Shown: positions 49,448 to 59,395, counted from the stretch's first letter. The stretch: 64,000 nt of DNA from Streptomyces sp. PKU-EA00015 (GCF_013387495.1 NZ_JABZEE010000038.1:1-64000), one strand, 5' to 3'. Notes: generated by a model from the letters alone, not told the origin. Made by a program: numbers and translations.

Positions 49448-49683
49448 GTACGTCCCTTCGATCGCGATGCTGAATGTGCTGCCAGACCTGCCACTGTATG
49501 CAAGCGTGCTGCCACCTGGCGAAGTTCCCGGCCGCCGGTCGGCGTTGTTCGCCCGCTCGTGGGGGACGCGGCCGCGGGGCCGCGGCGAGCCCCGTGCCCG
49601 GGTCGCGGTCCACGTTGTCAGCGGGACGGTCCACAATGGTCGGCGTCAGATCCAGCCTGGTACGTGAAGGAGCAGCAGCCGCG

Positions 49684-52134
49684 ATGGCCCGCCGCAGCAC
49701 GAAGACCCCACCGCCGGACGATTTCGAGGAGAGGATCCTCGACATCGACGTCGTGGACGAAATGCAGGGCTCCTTCCTCGAGTACGCGTACTCGGTGATC
49801 TACTCCCGCGCCCTGCCCGACGCCCGCGACGGCATGAAGCCGGTGCACCGCCGCATCGTCTACCAGATGAACGAGATGGGCCTGCGCCCCGACCGCGGCT
49901 ACGTGAAGTGCGCCCGCGTCGTCGGCGAGGTGATGGGCAAGCTGCACCCGCACGGCGACGCGTCGATCTACGACGCCCTGGTGCGCATGGCGCAGCCGTT
50001 CTCGATGCGCCTGCCGCTCGTCGACGGCCACGGGAACTTCGGCTCGCTGGGCAACGACGACCCGCCGGCCGCCATGCGGTACACCGAGTGCCGCATGGCG
50101 GACGCCACGAGTCTGATGACGGAGTCGATCGACGAGGACACGGTCGACTTCCAGTCGAACTACGACGGCCAGGAGCGGGAGCCGGTCGCCCTCCCCGCCG
50201 CCTACCCGAACCTCCTGGTCAACGGGGCCTCCGGCATCGCGGTCGGCATGGCGACCAACATGCCCCCGCACAATCTGGGCGAGGTCATCGCCGCGGCCCG
50301 GCACCTGATCAGATATCCCCACGCCGACCTCGAAGCGCTGATGCGCCATGTGCCCGGCCCCGACCTGCCGACCGGCGGCCGGATCGTCGGCCTCGGCGGG
50401 ATCAAGGACGCCTACGAGACCGGCCGCGGCACGTTCAAGATTCGCGCCACCGTGTCCGTCGAGACGGTCACCGCCCGCCGCAAGGGCCTGGTCGTCACCG
50501 AACTGCCCTTCTCGGTCGGTCCCGAGAAGGTGATCTCCAAGATCAAGGACCTGGTCTCGGCGAAGAAGCTGCAGGGCATCGCCGACGTCAAGGACCTCAC
50601 GGACCGGCAGCACGGCCTGCGCCTGGTCATCGAGATCAAGAACGGCTTCATCCCCGAGGCCGTCCTGGAGCAGCTGTACAAGCTGACACCCATGGAGGAG
50701 TCCTTCGGCATCAACAACGTGGCGCTGGTGGACGGCCAGCCGCTCACGCTGGGACTGAAGGAACTGCTGGAGGTCTACCTGGACCACCGGTTCGACGTGG
50801 TGCGCCGGCGCAGCGAGTTCCGCCGCACCAAGCGCCGCGACCGGCTCCACCTGGTCGAGGGACTTCTCGTCGCCCTGCTCGACATCGACGAGGTCATCCG
50901 CCTGATCCGCTCCAGCGACAACTCCGCCCAGGCCAAGGAACGCCTGATCGAGCACTTCTCGCTGAGCGAGATCCAGACGCAGTACATCCTCGACACTCCG
51001 CTGCGGCGCCTGACCAGGTTCGACCGGATCGAGCTCGAGAGCGAGCGCGACCGGCTCAACAGCGAGATCGAGGAGCTCACCCGGATCCTGGAGTCGGACG
51101 CCGAGCTGCGCAAGCTGGTCTCCTCCGAACTCGCTGCGGTGGCCAAGAAGTTCGGGACCCCGCGGCGCACGGTGCTGCTGGAGTCCGCGGGCGCGCCCGC
51201 GCCCGCCGCGTCGCTCCAGGTCGCGGACGACCCGTGCCGCGTGCTGCTGTCCTCGACGGGCCTGCTGGCACGCACCGCCACCGGTGAGCCGCTGGTGGAC
51301 CACGGCACCAAGCGCACCAAGCACGACGTGATCGTCTCGGGGGTGCTCACGACGCAGCGCGGCGAGGTGGGTGCGGTGACGTCGGCCGGACGGCTGCTGC
51401 GCCTGTCCGTGATCGAGCTCCCGCAGCTGCCGGACACGGCGTCCGATCCCAACCTGGCGGGCGGTGCGCCGGTCGCGGAGTTCCTGACGCTGGAGGCGGA
51501 CGAGCAGGTCGTCTGTCTCACCACGCTGGACGAGTCCTCGCCGGGCCTCGCGCTCGGCACCGCGCACGGCGTGGTCAAGAGGGTGGTCCCCGACTATCCG
51601 GCCAACAAGGACGAGTTGGAGGTCTTCGCGCTCAGGGGCGGGGACCGGATCGTGGGCGGCACGGAGCTGCGTACGGGCGAGGAGGACCTGGTCTTCATCA
51701 CCTCCGACGCGCAGTTGCTGCGCTTCCCCGCCGCGCAGGTGCGGCCGCAGGGCCGGGCGGCCGGCGGTATGGCCGGTATCAAGCTGGCGGAGGGTGCCGA
51801 GGTGATCTCGTTCACCGCGGTCGACCCGGCCGGGGACGCGGTGGTGTTCACGGTGGCCGGCTCACAGGGCACGCTGGACGAGGCTCCGACGACGGCGAAG
51901 CTCACGCCGTTCGACCAGTACCCGCGCAAGGGGCGCGCCACCGGAGGTGTGCGCTGCCAGCGCTTCCTGAAGGGCGAGGACATGCTGGTCCTGGCCTGGG
52001 CCGGCGCAGCCCCGGCGCGCGCGGCGCAGAAGAACGGCGCACCGGCGCAGTTGCCGGAGCTCGACCCGCGCCGTGACGGCTCGGGCACGCCGCTGACGTC
52101 ACCGGTCGCGGTCCTGGCGGGTCCCGCGAGCTAG
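49684..52134 (+). CDS. parC: DNA topoisomerase IV subunit A
   Basis: 816 residues from ATG 49684, with GAAGGAG about 11 bases upstream. The breakage-reunion domain has SRALPDARDGMKPVHRRI, the quinolone-region helix HPHGDASIYDALVRM, and catalytic Tyr133 in AAMRYTECRM. A coiled-coil gate and a beta-pinwheel C-terminal domain follow; the GyrA-box signature is lacking, in keeping with ParC. With ParE (encoded at 61.3-63.5 kb) it decatenates chromosomes. The parC-parE separation by about 9 kb is typical of Streptomyces. Its stop overlaps the convergent CobW gene stop in CTAG. Confidence 0.93.
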   Translation: MARRSTKTPPPDDFEERILDIDVVDEMQGSFLEYAYSVIYSRALPDARDGMKPVHRRIVYQMNEMGLRPDRGYVKCARVVGEVMGKLHPHGDASIYDALVRMAQPFSMRLPLVDGHGNFGSLGNDDPPAAMRYTECRMADATSLMTESIDEDTVDFQSNYDGQEREPVALPAAYPNLLVNGASGIAVGMATNMPPHNLGEVIAAARHLIRYPHADLEALMRHVPGPDLPTGGRIVGLGGIKDAYETGRGTFKIRATVSVETVTARRKGLVVTELPFSVGPEKVISKIKDLVSAKKLQGIADVKDLTDRQHGLRLVIEIKNGFIPEAVLEQLYKLTPMEESFGINNVALVDGQPLTLGLKELLEVYLDHRFDVVRRRSEFRRTKRRDRLHLVEGLLVALLDIDEVIRLIRSSDNSAQAKERLIEHFSLSEIQTQYILDTPLRRLTRFDRIELESERDRLNSEIEELTRILESDAELRKLVSSELAAVAKKFGTPRRTVLLESAGAPAPAASLQVADDPCRVLLSSTGLLARTATGEPLVDHGTKRTKHDVIVSGVLTTQRGEVGAVTSAGRLLRLSVIELPQLPDTASDPNLAGGAPVAEFLTLEADEQVVCLTTLDESSPGLALGTAHGVVKRVVPDYPANKDELEVFALRGGDRIVGGTELRTGEEDLVFITSDAQLLRFPAAQVRPQGRAAGGMAGIKLAEGAEVISFTAVDPAGDAVVFTVAGSQGTLDEAPTTAKLTPFDQYPRKGRATGGVRCQRFLKGEDMLVLAWAGAAPARAAQKNGAPAQLPELDPRRDGSGTPLTSPVAVLAGPAS

Positions 52135-53249
52135 AGCTCCCGGTCGGGGGTGCCGGTCCCGTCCGGCTCCCCCGGCTCGTCCACCCCGTCCGGCTCCGTG
52201 GGCACGTAGCGCAGGACGCCCCACATGCTGCGCTCGTCGGGGCGGTCCTCGGGTCCGCTCAGCGCGCAGGCCTCGATCTCCTTGCGGAGCCCCGCGGTGT
52301 CGATGCCGAAGCCGATGAGCACGAGCTGCGTCATGGGCGGCTCACCGGCCGGCCAGGGCTGCGGGGAGAAGCGCAGGAAGCGCCCGACCGCGTGGACGGC
52401 GTACCGGTTGCGCGGATCCGCCGCGCCGAAGTCGACGAAGCCCTTGATCCGGTACAGGCCGGCGGGCCTGGAGTCGAGGAACGCCATGAGCCGTCGCGGG
52501 TGCACCGGTACGTCGAGGGCGACGGAGACACTGTCGTACGCGGCGTGCAGATGCCCTTCGTGCCCGTGGCCGTGCTCGCGGTCGTACGCCTCCGCGTACA
52601 GGTCCTCGAAGGAGAGCTGACGGACCTTCTCCTCCCGTTCGGGCCGTACGGCAGGGTCCAGGAGCAGGGCGGGGTCGACCCGTCCGTACTGCGCGGAGAC
52701 GACGGGTGTGGCCCCGGTGAGCTCGGCGAGCGTGTCCCGCAGCCGCTCCTGTCCGGCTTCGTCCACGCGGTCGGTCTTGTTGAGGACGACGAGGTCGGCG
52801 ACGGCGAGGTGCCGGTCGAGTTCGGGATGCCGGGCCCTGGTGTCGTCGAACTCGGCGGCGTCGACGACCTCGACGAGCCCTCCGTACACGATCCGCGGGT
52901 TGTCGCTGGCGAGAATCATCCGCACGAGCTCCTGCGGCTCGGCCAGCCCGGAGGCCTCGACGACGATGACGTCGATCCGCGCCGAGGGGCGGGTGAGCTT
53001 GTCCAGATAGTCGTCCAGCTCGCTCGCGTCGACGGCGCAGCACAGGCAGCCGTTGCCGAGGGAGATCGTGGAACCGACCTGCCCGGCGACAGTCATGGCG
53101 TCGATCTCGATCGACCCGAAGTCGTTGACGACGACACCGATGCGGTTGCCGCCGTTGCGGCGCAGCAGGTGGTTGAGCAGCGTGGTCTTTCCTGATCCGA
53201 GGAAGCCCGCGAGGACGACCACGGGGATCTGGGACCTGCTCGGGCTCAC
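52131..53249 (-). CDS. CobW/COG0523 family GTP-binding metal chaperone
   Basis: 372 residues from GTG 53249, with GAGG about 7 bases upstream. The P-loop is GFLGSGKTT (15-23), followed by NDFGSIEID and the GNGCLCC metal motif with C68, C70 and C71, VEASGLAEP, and the NKTD base-specificity box. A His-rich loop (REHGHGHEGHLHA) lies before the CobW C-terminal domain. Such proteins load zinc or cobalt onto targets using GTP. An AT-rich imperfect palindrome (AACGATTGTT, 53310-53319) lies about 60 bp upstream and may be a metal-regulator site. Confidence 0.9.
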   Translation of the reverse strand: MSPSRSQIPVVVLAGFLGSGKTTLLNHLLRRNGGNRIGVVVNDFGSIEIDAMTVAGQVGSTISLGNGCLCCAVDASELDDYLDKLTRPSARIDVIVVEASGLAEPQELVRMILASDNPRIVYGGLVEVVDAAEFDDTRARHPELDRHLAVADLVVLNKTDRVDEAGQERLRDTLAELTGATPVVSAQYGRVDPALLLDPAVRPEREEKVRQLSFEDLYAEAYDREHGHGHEGHLHAAYDSVSVALDVPVHPRRLMAFLDSRPAGLYRIKGFVDFGAADPRNRYAVHAVGRFLRFSPQPWPAGEPPMTQLVLIGFGIDTAGLRKEIEACALSGPEDRPDERSMWGVLRYVPTEPDGVDEPGEPDGTGTPDREL

Positions 53250-53526
53250 TGCTGCACCTCGGACGGTTGGACTGCTCCGGCGGCCCAGGATAAGGGCGCA
53301 CGCGAAGTGAACGATTGTTAGCAGCGCGTACCGGGCACACATTCGACACGGTCCCGGAAGGAACGCCTCGGCGTTCCCTCCGTGCGCCGTCGTCTCCGCC
53401 TCCCCGCCGGTCAGAGCCGCTCGGCACTCTGGGAGTCGGCAGTCATGCAGTCGACGACCGCTCACCGGTGCGCTGCGCCCGCACTCCGCCCGGTCCGGTG
53501 CCCGGTCGCCTGTCTCGGGGGTTGAC

Positions 53527-54174
53527 ATGAGCACACAGGGAAATGGGCACCAGCGGGGGGTGGCGGCGGGTATCGCGCTGGTCATCGCCTCGGCGACCGG
53601 CGTGGTGGGACTGGTCGCCGCGCTCAGCCTCGCCATCAGTTCGACGATGGAGGCGCTTGCGCCCGACACCGACGTCTCCGCCGCGAACGCCGTCTTCTCC
53701 GGCCTCGCCTTCGGCGCCGTCCTCGTCGCCATGATCGTTCAGCACGGCCAGCTCCGCCGGCAGAACTCCAGCCTGGCCACCCAGCTTCAGCACATGGAGG
53801 CCGCCAACGGCTACCAGCGGCGCGCCGACATCACGAGCCAGCACCGGCTCCAGTTCGAGCTGCTGTCCAAAGCCATGGACGATCCGGATCTCGCCGAGGT
53901 GCTCAACGCGTACGGTGACCATGTCCCGCCGGTGCGCCGGCGTCAGTATCTGTACGCCAACGCTCTCTACGGCAACCTGCTGCACGCCTACCGGATCGGC
54001 TCGACCAGCGAGCGGGACCTGAACGGCCATGTGAAGGTGATCTGCCGCAGCCCTCTCTTCCGGGAGTACTGGCGAGAGACAAGGCAGCATCGCGCCGAGC
54101 TGCCGTACGAGTCGGTCGAGGCGAAACTGGGGCGGATGGTCGACCGGGTGATCGACGAACGCCCGGCGGGGTGA
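53527..54174 (+). CDS. DUF6082 family membrane protein
   Basis: 215 residues from ATG 53527. Two membrane helices (about 13-37 and 54-70) are followed by a soluble domain with a coiled start (LRRQNSSLATQLQHMEAAN), HRLQFELLSKAMDDPDL, LYANALYGNLLHAYRIG and FREYWRETRQHRAELP. This matches the streptomycete DUF6082 family of unknown function, which often lies beside small regulatory proteins. A 78-aa gene follows on the same strand. Confidence 0.8.
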   Translation: MSTQGNGHQRGVAAGIALVIASATGVVGLVAALSLAISSTMEALAPDTDVSAANAVFSGLAFGAVLVAMIVQHGQLRRQNSSLATQLQHMEAANGYQRRADITSQHRLQFELLSKAMDDPDLAEVLNAYGDHVPPVRRRQYLYANALYGNLLHAYRIGSTSERDLNGHVKVICRSPLFREYWRETRQHRAELPYESVEAKLGRMVDRVIDERPAG

Positions 54175-54290
54175 CCGAGGAGCAAAGCCGTCGTTTCGCC
54201 TGTGTGTAAACGGAGGCCGCAGTGGCCCGGTCGTGGCACACTGCGCCCCAGCCGTGTCAACCCCTCTCCCACACACAAGGATCGGCGCCA

Positions 54291-54527
54291 GTGAAGATCG
54301 TTCGTAGGATCGGAGCGTCCCCTCGCGAGCGCGGAAGCCTGTCCGGGCAGACCTGCCCGGACATTTTCGAGCTCAGCGACGGCCGCTTCGCCGTGATCGG
54401 CACCGAGGCCACGGAAGACCTCGACAAGGAGCTTCCCGCCGACGCCGCCCGCGCGGACTACGAGCGCATCGTGATCATCAGTCGCGAAACGCTCATCAGA
54501 GCCAAGGCCGACATCCCCGACGCGTAA
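54291..54527 (+). CDS. Small conserved streptomycete protein
   Basis: 78 residues from GTG 54291, with AAGGA about 9 bases upstream. It reads VKIVRRIGASPRERGS, then CPDIFELSDGRFAVIGTEATEDL and YERIVIISRETLIRAKADIP. I recognise this pattern as a common short hypothetical in Streptomyces, frequently next to HTH/DUF397-type or DUF6082 genes. No function is known. A hairpin follows. Confidence 0.75.
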   Translation: MKIVRRIGASPRERGSLSGQTCPDIFELSDGRFAVIGTEATEDLDKELPADAARADYERIVIISRETLIRAKADIPDA

Positions 54528-54544
54528 CGGCCGGCGGGGACCGC

Positions 54545-54576
54545 ACGTGCTCGGCGCCGACCGGTGCCGAGCACGT
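54545..54576 (+). terminator. Hairpin after 78-aa gene
   Basis: ACGTGCTCGGCGCC (54545-54558) pairs with 54563-54576 with one mismatch in 14, closing on a four-base loop. No U-run is seen. Confidence 0.7.
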
Positions 54577-54739
54577 CGTCGTTCCGGCCCCGTGAACCGC
54601 CTCGGCGTTCCGAGCCTCCCGAGTCCCCGGGGCGCGGAGGGGCCGTGCGCGGATCGCCTCGTGCGGCGTCGTCGTGTGCGGGCCGGGTACGGAATCGTCC
54701 ATTTCGAAAAGCGGGCCGCGCCGTTTACCGTTCGTAGGC

Positions 54740-56422
54740 ATGAGCCCCGTACCGACCACCCCCGCCCGGCGACGGCGGTTCGGCTGGCCGCAGCGGGTCT
54801 TCTCCCAGGTCCTGCTCATGCAGCTGGCCATCGCCACCGGCGTCACCGCGCTGGCCACCGGCCTTTTCCTCGCGCCGCTCAGCTCCCAGCTCGACGACCA
54901 GGCGATGCGGCGCGCCCTGGCCATCGCGCAGACCACCGCCTCCCCCGAGCTCGCCGACGAGGTGACCGGCACCCGCCCGTCCGCCGACGGCCCGGTGCAG
55001 AAGGAGGCCGAGCGGATCCGGGTCTCCACCGGCGCCGAGTACATCGTCGTCATGGACGACAACGGCGTGCGCTGGTCGCACACGTCACCCTCCGAGATCG
55101 GGCGCATCGTCTCGACCGACCCGAGCGAGGCTCTCGCCGGCCGTGAGGTGATGGAGATCGACAGCGGCACCCTGGGACGCTCCGCGCGGGGCAAGGTGCC
55201 GCTCAAGGACGACGAGGGCCGGATCGTCGGGGCCGTGTCGGTCGGCATCGAGTACGACAGCGTCCGCGCCAGGCTGCTCGCCGCCATCCCGGGACTCATC
55301 GCGTACGCGGGCGGTGCGCTGGCCGTCGGCGCGCTGGCGGCCTACCTGATCTCCCGCAGGCTCCAGCGGCAGACCCACGACCTCGCCTTCTCCGACATCT
55401 CCGCCCTGCTCGCCGAACGCGAGGCCATGCTCCACGGCATCCGCGAAGGCGTCGTGGCCCTCGACCGGACCGGCAGGATCCGGCTGCTCAACGACGAGGC
55501 ACAGCGCCTGCTGGGGGTCGGCCCCGACGTCACCGGCCGGCCGCTGGACGAGGTGCTGGGCGAAGGCCGTACGACCGAGGTGCTCGCGGGCCGCGTCAGC
55601 GGCGAGGACCTGTTGACCGTACGGGGCAGCCGGGTACTGATCGCGAACCGGATGCCGACCGACGACGCAGGCGCCGTCGTCACGCTGCGCGACCGCACCG
55701 AACTGGAACAGCTGGGCCGGGAACTCGACTCGACCCGAGGCCTGATCGACGCTCTGCGCGCCCAGGACCACGAGCACGCGAACCGGATGCACACCCTCCT
55801 CGGTCTGCTCGAACTGGAGATGCACGAGGAGGCCGTGGAGTTCGTCACTGAGGTCGTCGGCGTGCACCGGGCGACCGCGGAGCAGGTCACGGAGAAGATC
55901 CACGATCCGCTGCTGGCGGCGTTGCTCGTGGGCAAGGCGACCGTGGCGGCCGAACGCGGGGTGTCGCTGCGCATCGCGCCCGCGACGCTGCTGCCCGACC
56001 GGCTGGTCGATCCGCGCGGACTCGTGACCGTCGTCGGCAATCTCGTCGACAACGCGCTGGACGCGGCAGCGGGCACGCCGGACGCTTCGGTCGAGGTGGA
56101 GCTGCACGCGGAGGACCGCACCGTCGTCCTGCGCATCGCGGACAGCGGACCCGGAGTCCCGCACGAGCGGCGTGAGCTGATCTTCACCGAGGGCTGGTCG
56201 ACCAAGGAGCTGCCCGCGCACGGCAAGCGCGGGCTGGGGCTGGCGCTGGTGCGCAGGTTCGCCGAGCGGCAGGGCGGCGCGGCGGTGGTGAGCGAAGCCG
56301 CCGCGGGCGGCGCCGAGTTCACCGTCGTCCTGCCGGAGGCACTGACCGAGCAGCCGCTCGCGGCAATGGGAGCGGCGGAGATGCCGACGGCCGCCGCCGA
56401 GGCGTTGCGAGAGACACGATGA
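54740..56422 (+). CDS. CitA/DcuS-type sensor histidine kinase
   Basis: 560 residues from ATG 54740. Membrane helix 1 (about 23-44), an extracytoplasmic sensor domain (about 45-178) of the CitA/DcuS PAS-like type (YIVVMDDNGVRWSHTSPSEIG), and membrane helix 2 (about 180-204) precede a cytosolic PAS (EGVVALDRTGRIRLLND), a SpoOB-type helical pair with H344 in DHEHANRMHTLLGLLEL, and HATPase (VGNLVDNALDAA, ADSGPGVP, GKRGLGLALVRR). These kinases sense citrate, C4-dicarboxylates or related acids. It overlaps the regulator gene by ATGA. Confidence 0.92.
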   Translation: MSPVPTTPARRRRFGWPQRVFSQVLLMQLAIATGVTALATGLFLAPLSSQLDDQAMRRALAIAQTTASPELADEVTGTRPSADGPVQKEAERIRVSTGAEYIVVMDDNGVRWSHTSPSEIGRIVSTDPSEALAGREVMEIDSGTLGRSARGKVPLKDDEGRIVGAVSVGIEYDSVRARLLAAIPGLIAYAGGALAVGALAAYLISRRLQRQTHDLAFSDISALLAEREAMLHGIREGVVALDRTGRIRLLNDEAQRLLGVGPDVTGRPLDEVLGEGRTTEVLAGRVSGEDLLTVRGSRVLIANRMPTDDAGAVVTLRDRTELEQLGRELDSTRGLIDALRAQDHEHANRMHTLLGLLELEMHEEAVEFVTEVVGVHRATAEQVTEKIHDPLLAALLVGKATVAAERGVSLRIAPATLLPDRLVDPRGLVTVVGNLVDNALDAAAGTPDASVEVELHAEDRTVVLRIADSGPGVPHERRELIFTEGWSTKELPAHGKRGLGLALVRRFAERQGGAAVVSEAAAGGAEFTVVLPEALTEQPLAAMGAAEMPTAAAEALRETR

Positions 56423-57099
56423 TCGACGTACTGGTCGTGGACGACGACGTCCGGGTCGCGGAGATCAACGCGGCCTACGTCGCCAAGGTGCCGGGCTTCC
56501 GGGTCGCCGCGATCGCCCACTCGGCCGCCGAGGCACTGACCCGTATCGCCGAGACGCCCGTGGATCTGATCCTGCTCGACCACTATCTGCCGGACGAGAA
56601 CGGCCTCGCCGTGGTCCGGGAGCTGCGTCGTCTCGGCCATCAGACCGATGTGATCATGGTGACTGCGGCCCGTGACGTGGCGACGGTCCAGGCCGCGATG
56701 CGTCATGGCGCCCTCCAGTACCTGGTGAAGCCGTTCAACTTCGCCGGGCTGCGCACCAAGCTGGAGGCGTACGCGACGCTGCGGCGCACCCTCGACGAGG
56801 GCGGCGAGGCGGAGCAGGCCGAGGTGGACCGCATTTTCGGCACCCTGTCGGCACGGTCGGTCGCGCCCGAACTTCCCAAGGGGCACTCACCGACGACGGC
56901 CGAAGTGGTGCGCCAGGTCCTGCTGGCCGCCGAGGGCCCGCTCTCGGCCCAGGAGATCGCGGAACGGGCGGGGATGAGCCGGCAGACCGCACAGCGCTAC
57001 CTGAAGCTGCTGGAACGGGCGGACCGCGTGCGGCTGAGCCTCAAGTACGGCGAGACCGGCCGTCCCGAACACCGCTACTCCTGGACGACCAGCAGCTGA
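56419..57099 (+). CDS. CitB/DpiA-type response regulator
   Basis: 226 residues from ATG 56419. The receiver has D8-D10, phospho-acceptor D54 (LILLDHYLPDENG), T82 and K104 (LVKPF). The C-terminal domain is the CitB-type HTH (SAQEIAERAGMSRQTAQRYLKLLERADRV, about 170-200, read in parts). It should activate uptake or catabolism of an organic acid. The nearest transport target is the acetate-type symporter operon encoded convergently from 59.3 to 57.2 kb. Confidence 0.92.
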   Translation: MIDVLVVDDDVRVAEINAAYVAKVPGFRVAAIAHSAAEALTRIAETPVDLILLDHYLPDENGLAVVRELRRLGHQTDVIMVTAARDVATVQAAMRHGALQYLVKPFNFAGLRTKLEAYATLRRTLDEGGEAEQAEVDRIFGTLSARSVAPELPKGHSPTTAEVVRQVLLAAEGPLSAQEIAERAGMSRQTAQRYLKLLERADRVRLSLKYGETGRPEHRYSWTTSS

Positions 57100-57219
57100 A
57101 CCGCCTCCGGTGTGCGGTACGGGCAGGCTCGGACGCCACGTCACATGCTTCTGACCGGAGCCGGTTGATCGACGGCTCGGCTGCCGGAGGGACCGTCGGC
57201 GGGCCGCACCGGCAGCCCG

Positions 57220-58821
57220 CTACACGGCACCCGCCCCGGTCAGCGCCCGCACCTCGGTCTCGGCATGCCGGGCCGAGTCCGGCGGCTCCGACGACGTGAC
57301 AGTACCGATCCAGCCCGCGAGGAAGCCGAGGGGGATCGAGACGAGACCTGGGTTCTCCAGCGGAAAGACGTGGAAGTCCATGCCCGGGAAGAGCGCCTGC
57401 GGGCTCCCGGACACCACCGGTGACAGCACCACGAGCAGCACCGAAGGGATGAGACCTCCGTAGACCGACCACACCGCCCCGCGGGTGGTGAACTTCCGCC
57501 AGAACAGCGAGTAGAGCAGGACGGGCAGGTTCGCCGACGCGGCGACCGCGAACGCCAGCCCCACCAGGAAGGCCACGTTCAGGTCGCGGGCCAGCAGTCC
57601 GAGCCCGATGGCGACGGCGCCGATCCCGACCGCCGCGATCCTGGCGACCGCCACCTCGCTGTACCCTCCGCCCTCCTGGCCGGCCGGGCGACGCAGGGTT
57701 GCGTACAGGTCGTGCGCGACCGAGGCAGAGGACGCCAGTGTGATGCCCGCGACGACCGCGAGGATCGTCGCGAAGGCCACGGCGGCGACCACCGCGAAGA
57801 GCACGGTGCCCCCGGTCGAGCCCGCTCCCCCGCCGAGGTCGAGGGCGAGCAGCGGCACGGCGGTGTTCCCGGCGGCGCTCGACGCCCGTACCTCGTCCGC
57901 GCCCACCACGGCCGCGGCGCCGAAGCCGAGAACGATCGTCATCAGATAGAAGCTGCCGATGAGGCCGATGGCCCAGACGACCGAGCGGCGGGCGGCCCGC
58001 GCGGTCGGCACGGTGTAGAAGCGCGACAGGATGTGCGGCAGTCCTGCCGTGCCCAGCACCAATGCCAGGCCGAGGCTGATGAAGTCCAGACGCGCGGTCC
58101 AGTCGCCCCCGTACCGGAGCCCGGGTGAGAGGAACTCCTTGCCGTGTCCGCTGCGCTCGGCAGCGGAGTCGAGCAACTGGCCGATGTCACCGCCGAACCG
58201 CATCAGCACGAGCACGGTCATCGCGATGGCGCCCGCCATCAGCAGCACGGCCTTCACGATCTGGATCCAGGTGGTGGCTCGCATCCCTCCCATCGACACA
58301 TAGATCACCATCAGGGCACCCACGCCGACGACGGTCCACGAGCGCGCGGCTTCGCTCGTCCCGCCCAGCAGCAGCGCGACGAGGGACCCGGCTCCCACCA
58401 TCTGCGCCACCAGATAGAGAACGGACACGGTGACCGAGGAAGTTCCCGACGCGATGCGCACGCGTCGCTCCTTCAGCCGGGAGGCGACGACATCGGCGAG
58501 AGTGAACCGGCCGCAGTTGCGCACCAGTTCCGCGACGAGGAAGAGAACGACGAGCCAGGCGACCAGGAACCCGACGGAGTAGAGCATTCCGTCGTAGCCG
58601 AACAGGGCGATGAGTCCGGAGATGCCGAGGAAGGAAGCGGCCGACATGTAGTCGCCCGCGATGGCGAAACCGTTCTCCATCGGGGAGAAGAGCCGCCCGC
58701 CCGCGTAGAACTCCTCGGCCGACCCGTGCCTGTGGCGGCTCACCCATGTCGTGATGCCGAGGGTGACGGCGACGAACGCGCTGAACAGCAGCAGCGCCAG
58801 TGCCTGGTGGTCGCCGCTCAT
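57220..58821 (-). CDS. Sodium:solute symporter (ActP/MctC-type, short monocarboxylates)
   Basis: 533 residues from ATG 58821, coupled by ATGA to the DUF485 gene. About 13 membrane helices of the SSS family are seen, with GRLFSPMENGFAIAGDYMSAASFLGISG, the usual signature of cation acetate symporters, then GTAGLPHILSRFYTVPTA and LARDLNVAFLVGLAFAVAASANLPVLLYSLFW. It likely imports acetate, pyruvate or related acids with sodium or protons. It lies between a CitAB-type and a NarL-type two-component pair. Confidence 0.9.
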   Translation of the reverse strand: MSGDHQALALLLFSAFVAVTLGITTWVSRHRHGSAEEFYAGGRLFSPMENGFAIAGDYMSAASFLGISGLIALFGYDGMLYSVGFLVAWLVVLFLVAELVRNCGRFTLADVVASRLKERRVRIASGTSSVTVSVLYLVAQMVGAGSLVALLLGGTSEAARSWTVVGVGALMVIYVSMGGMRATTWIQIVKAVLLMAGAIAMTVLVLMRFGGDIGQLLDSAAERSGHGKEFLSPGLRYGGDWTARLDFISLGLALVLGTAGLPHILSRFYTVPTARAARRSVVWAIGLIGSFYLMTIVLGFGAAAVVGADEVRASSAAGNTAVPLLALDLGGGAGSTGGTVLFAVVAAVAFATILAVVAGITLASSASVAHDLYATLRRPAGQEGGGYSEVAVARIAAVGIGAVAIGLGLLARDLNVAFLVGLAFAVAASANLPVLLYSLFWRKFTTRGAVWSVYGGLIPSVLLVVLSPVVSGSPQALFPGMDFHVFPLENPGLVSIPLGFLAGWIGTVTSSEPPDSARHAETEVRALTGAGAV

Positions 58822-59297
58822 CGCCCGGCCCCCCGGGTCATCTCCTGGGTTTCCCACCGCAGTTCGAGCGCCGCATCGTCGCGCCGCCGACAGGCATGGC
58901 GGGCATACGCCCAGGTCAGCAGAAACGTGGTGAGGAACTGGGCGAGTCCTGCCACCATCGCCACGTTGACCGCGCCGGCGACCGGGCGGGCCATGAGGTC
59001 CGGTGCGGTGGTCGCGGCCACCACGTAGGCGAGGTACCACAGGAAGAAGGCGAGGGATGCAGGCACGACGAACCGCCGGTAGCGGCGGCGTACTTCCTGG
59101 AAAGCGGCGCTGCGCTGCACCTCCAGATAGATCTCGGCAGTGCTCGGACCGCTCTCGCCCTGCTGCGCGGACGCCGGCGGGGTCACGGGGACCCGCCCGC
59201 CGGTACCGTCCACATCGCCCCAGCCGGAGGCCGGCGTGTCGTACCACGGGTCCTCGACCCGAACCGCCGACGCGCCTTGCCCTTCCTTCTCGTCCAC
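58818..59297 (-). CDS. DUF485 membrane protein, symporter partner
   Basis: 159 residues from GTG 59297, chosen because AGGAG lies 8 bases upstream; a TTG at 59303 is too close. After 60 disordered residues it has the DUF485 core: SAAFQEVRRRYRRFVVPASLAFFLWYLAYVV and a second membrane helix (VNVAMVAGLAQFLTTFLLTWAY). DUF485 proteins nearly always accompany ActP/MctC-type symporters and assist them. The stop overlaps the symporter start. Confidence 0.9.
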   Translation of the reverse strand: MDEKEGQGASAVRVEDPWYDTPASGWGDVDGTGGRVPVTPPASAQQGESGPSTAEIYLEVQRSAAFQEVRRRYRRFVVPASLAFFLWYLAYVVAATTAPDLMARPVAGAVNVAMVAGLAQFLTTFLLTWAYARHACRRRDDAALELRWETQEMTRGAGR

Positions 59298-59395
59298 GCT
59301 CAACTCTCCTTGTCAGCGAACCGTTTCGGCCCGCATGCACAAGAATGGACAAAGCGAGAAGATCTCGGACTCTTCTCCCCGGGCTCTTCACTCCA

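Noticed and set aside
53310..53319. Zur box upstream of the CobW gene
   Set aside because: The AT-rich element AACGATTGTT only loosely resembles the Streptomyces Zur consensus, so no operator is claimed.
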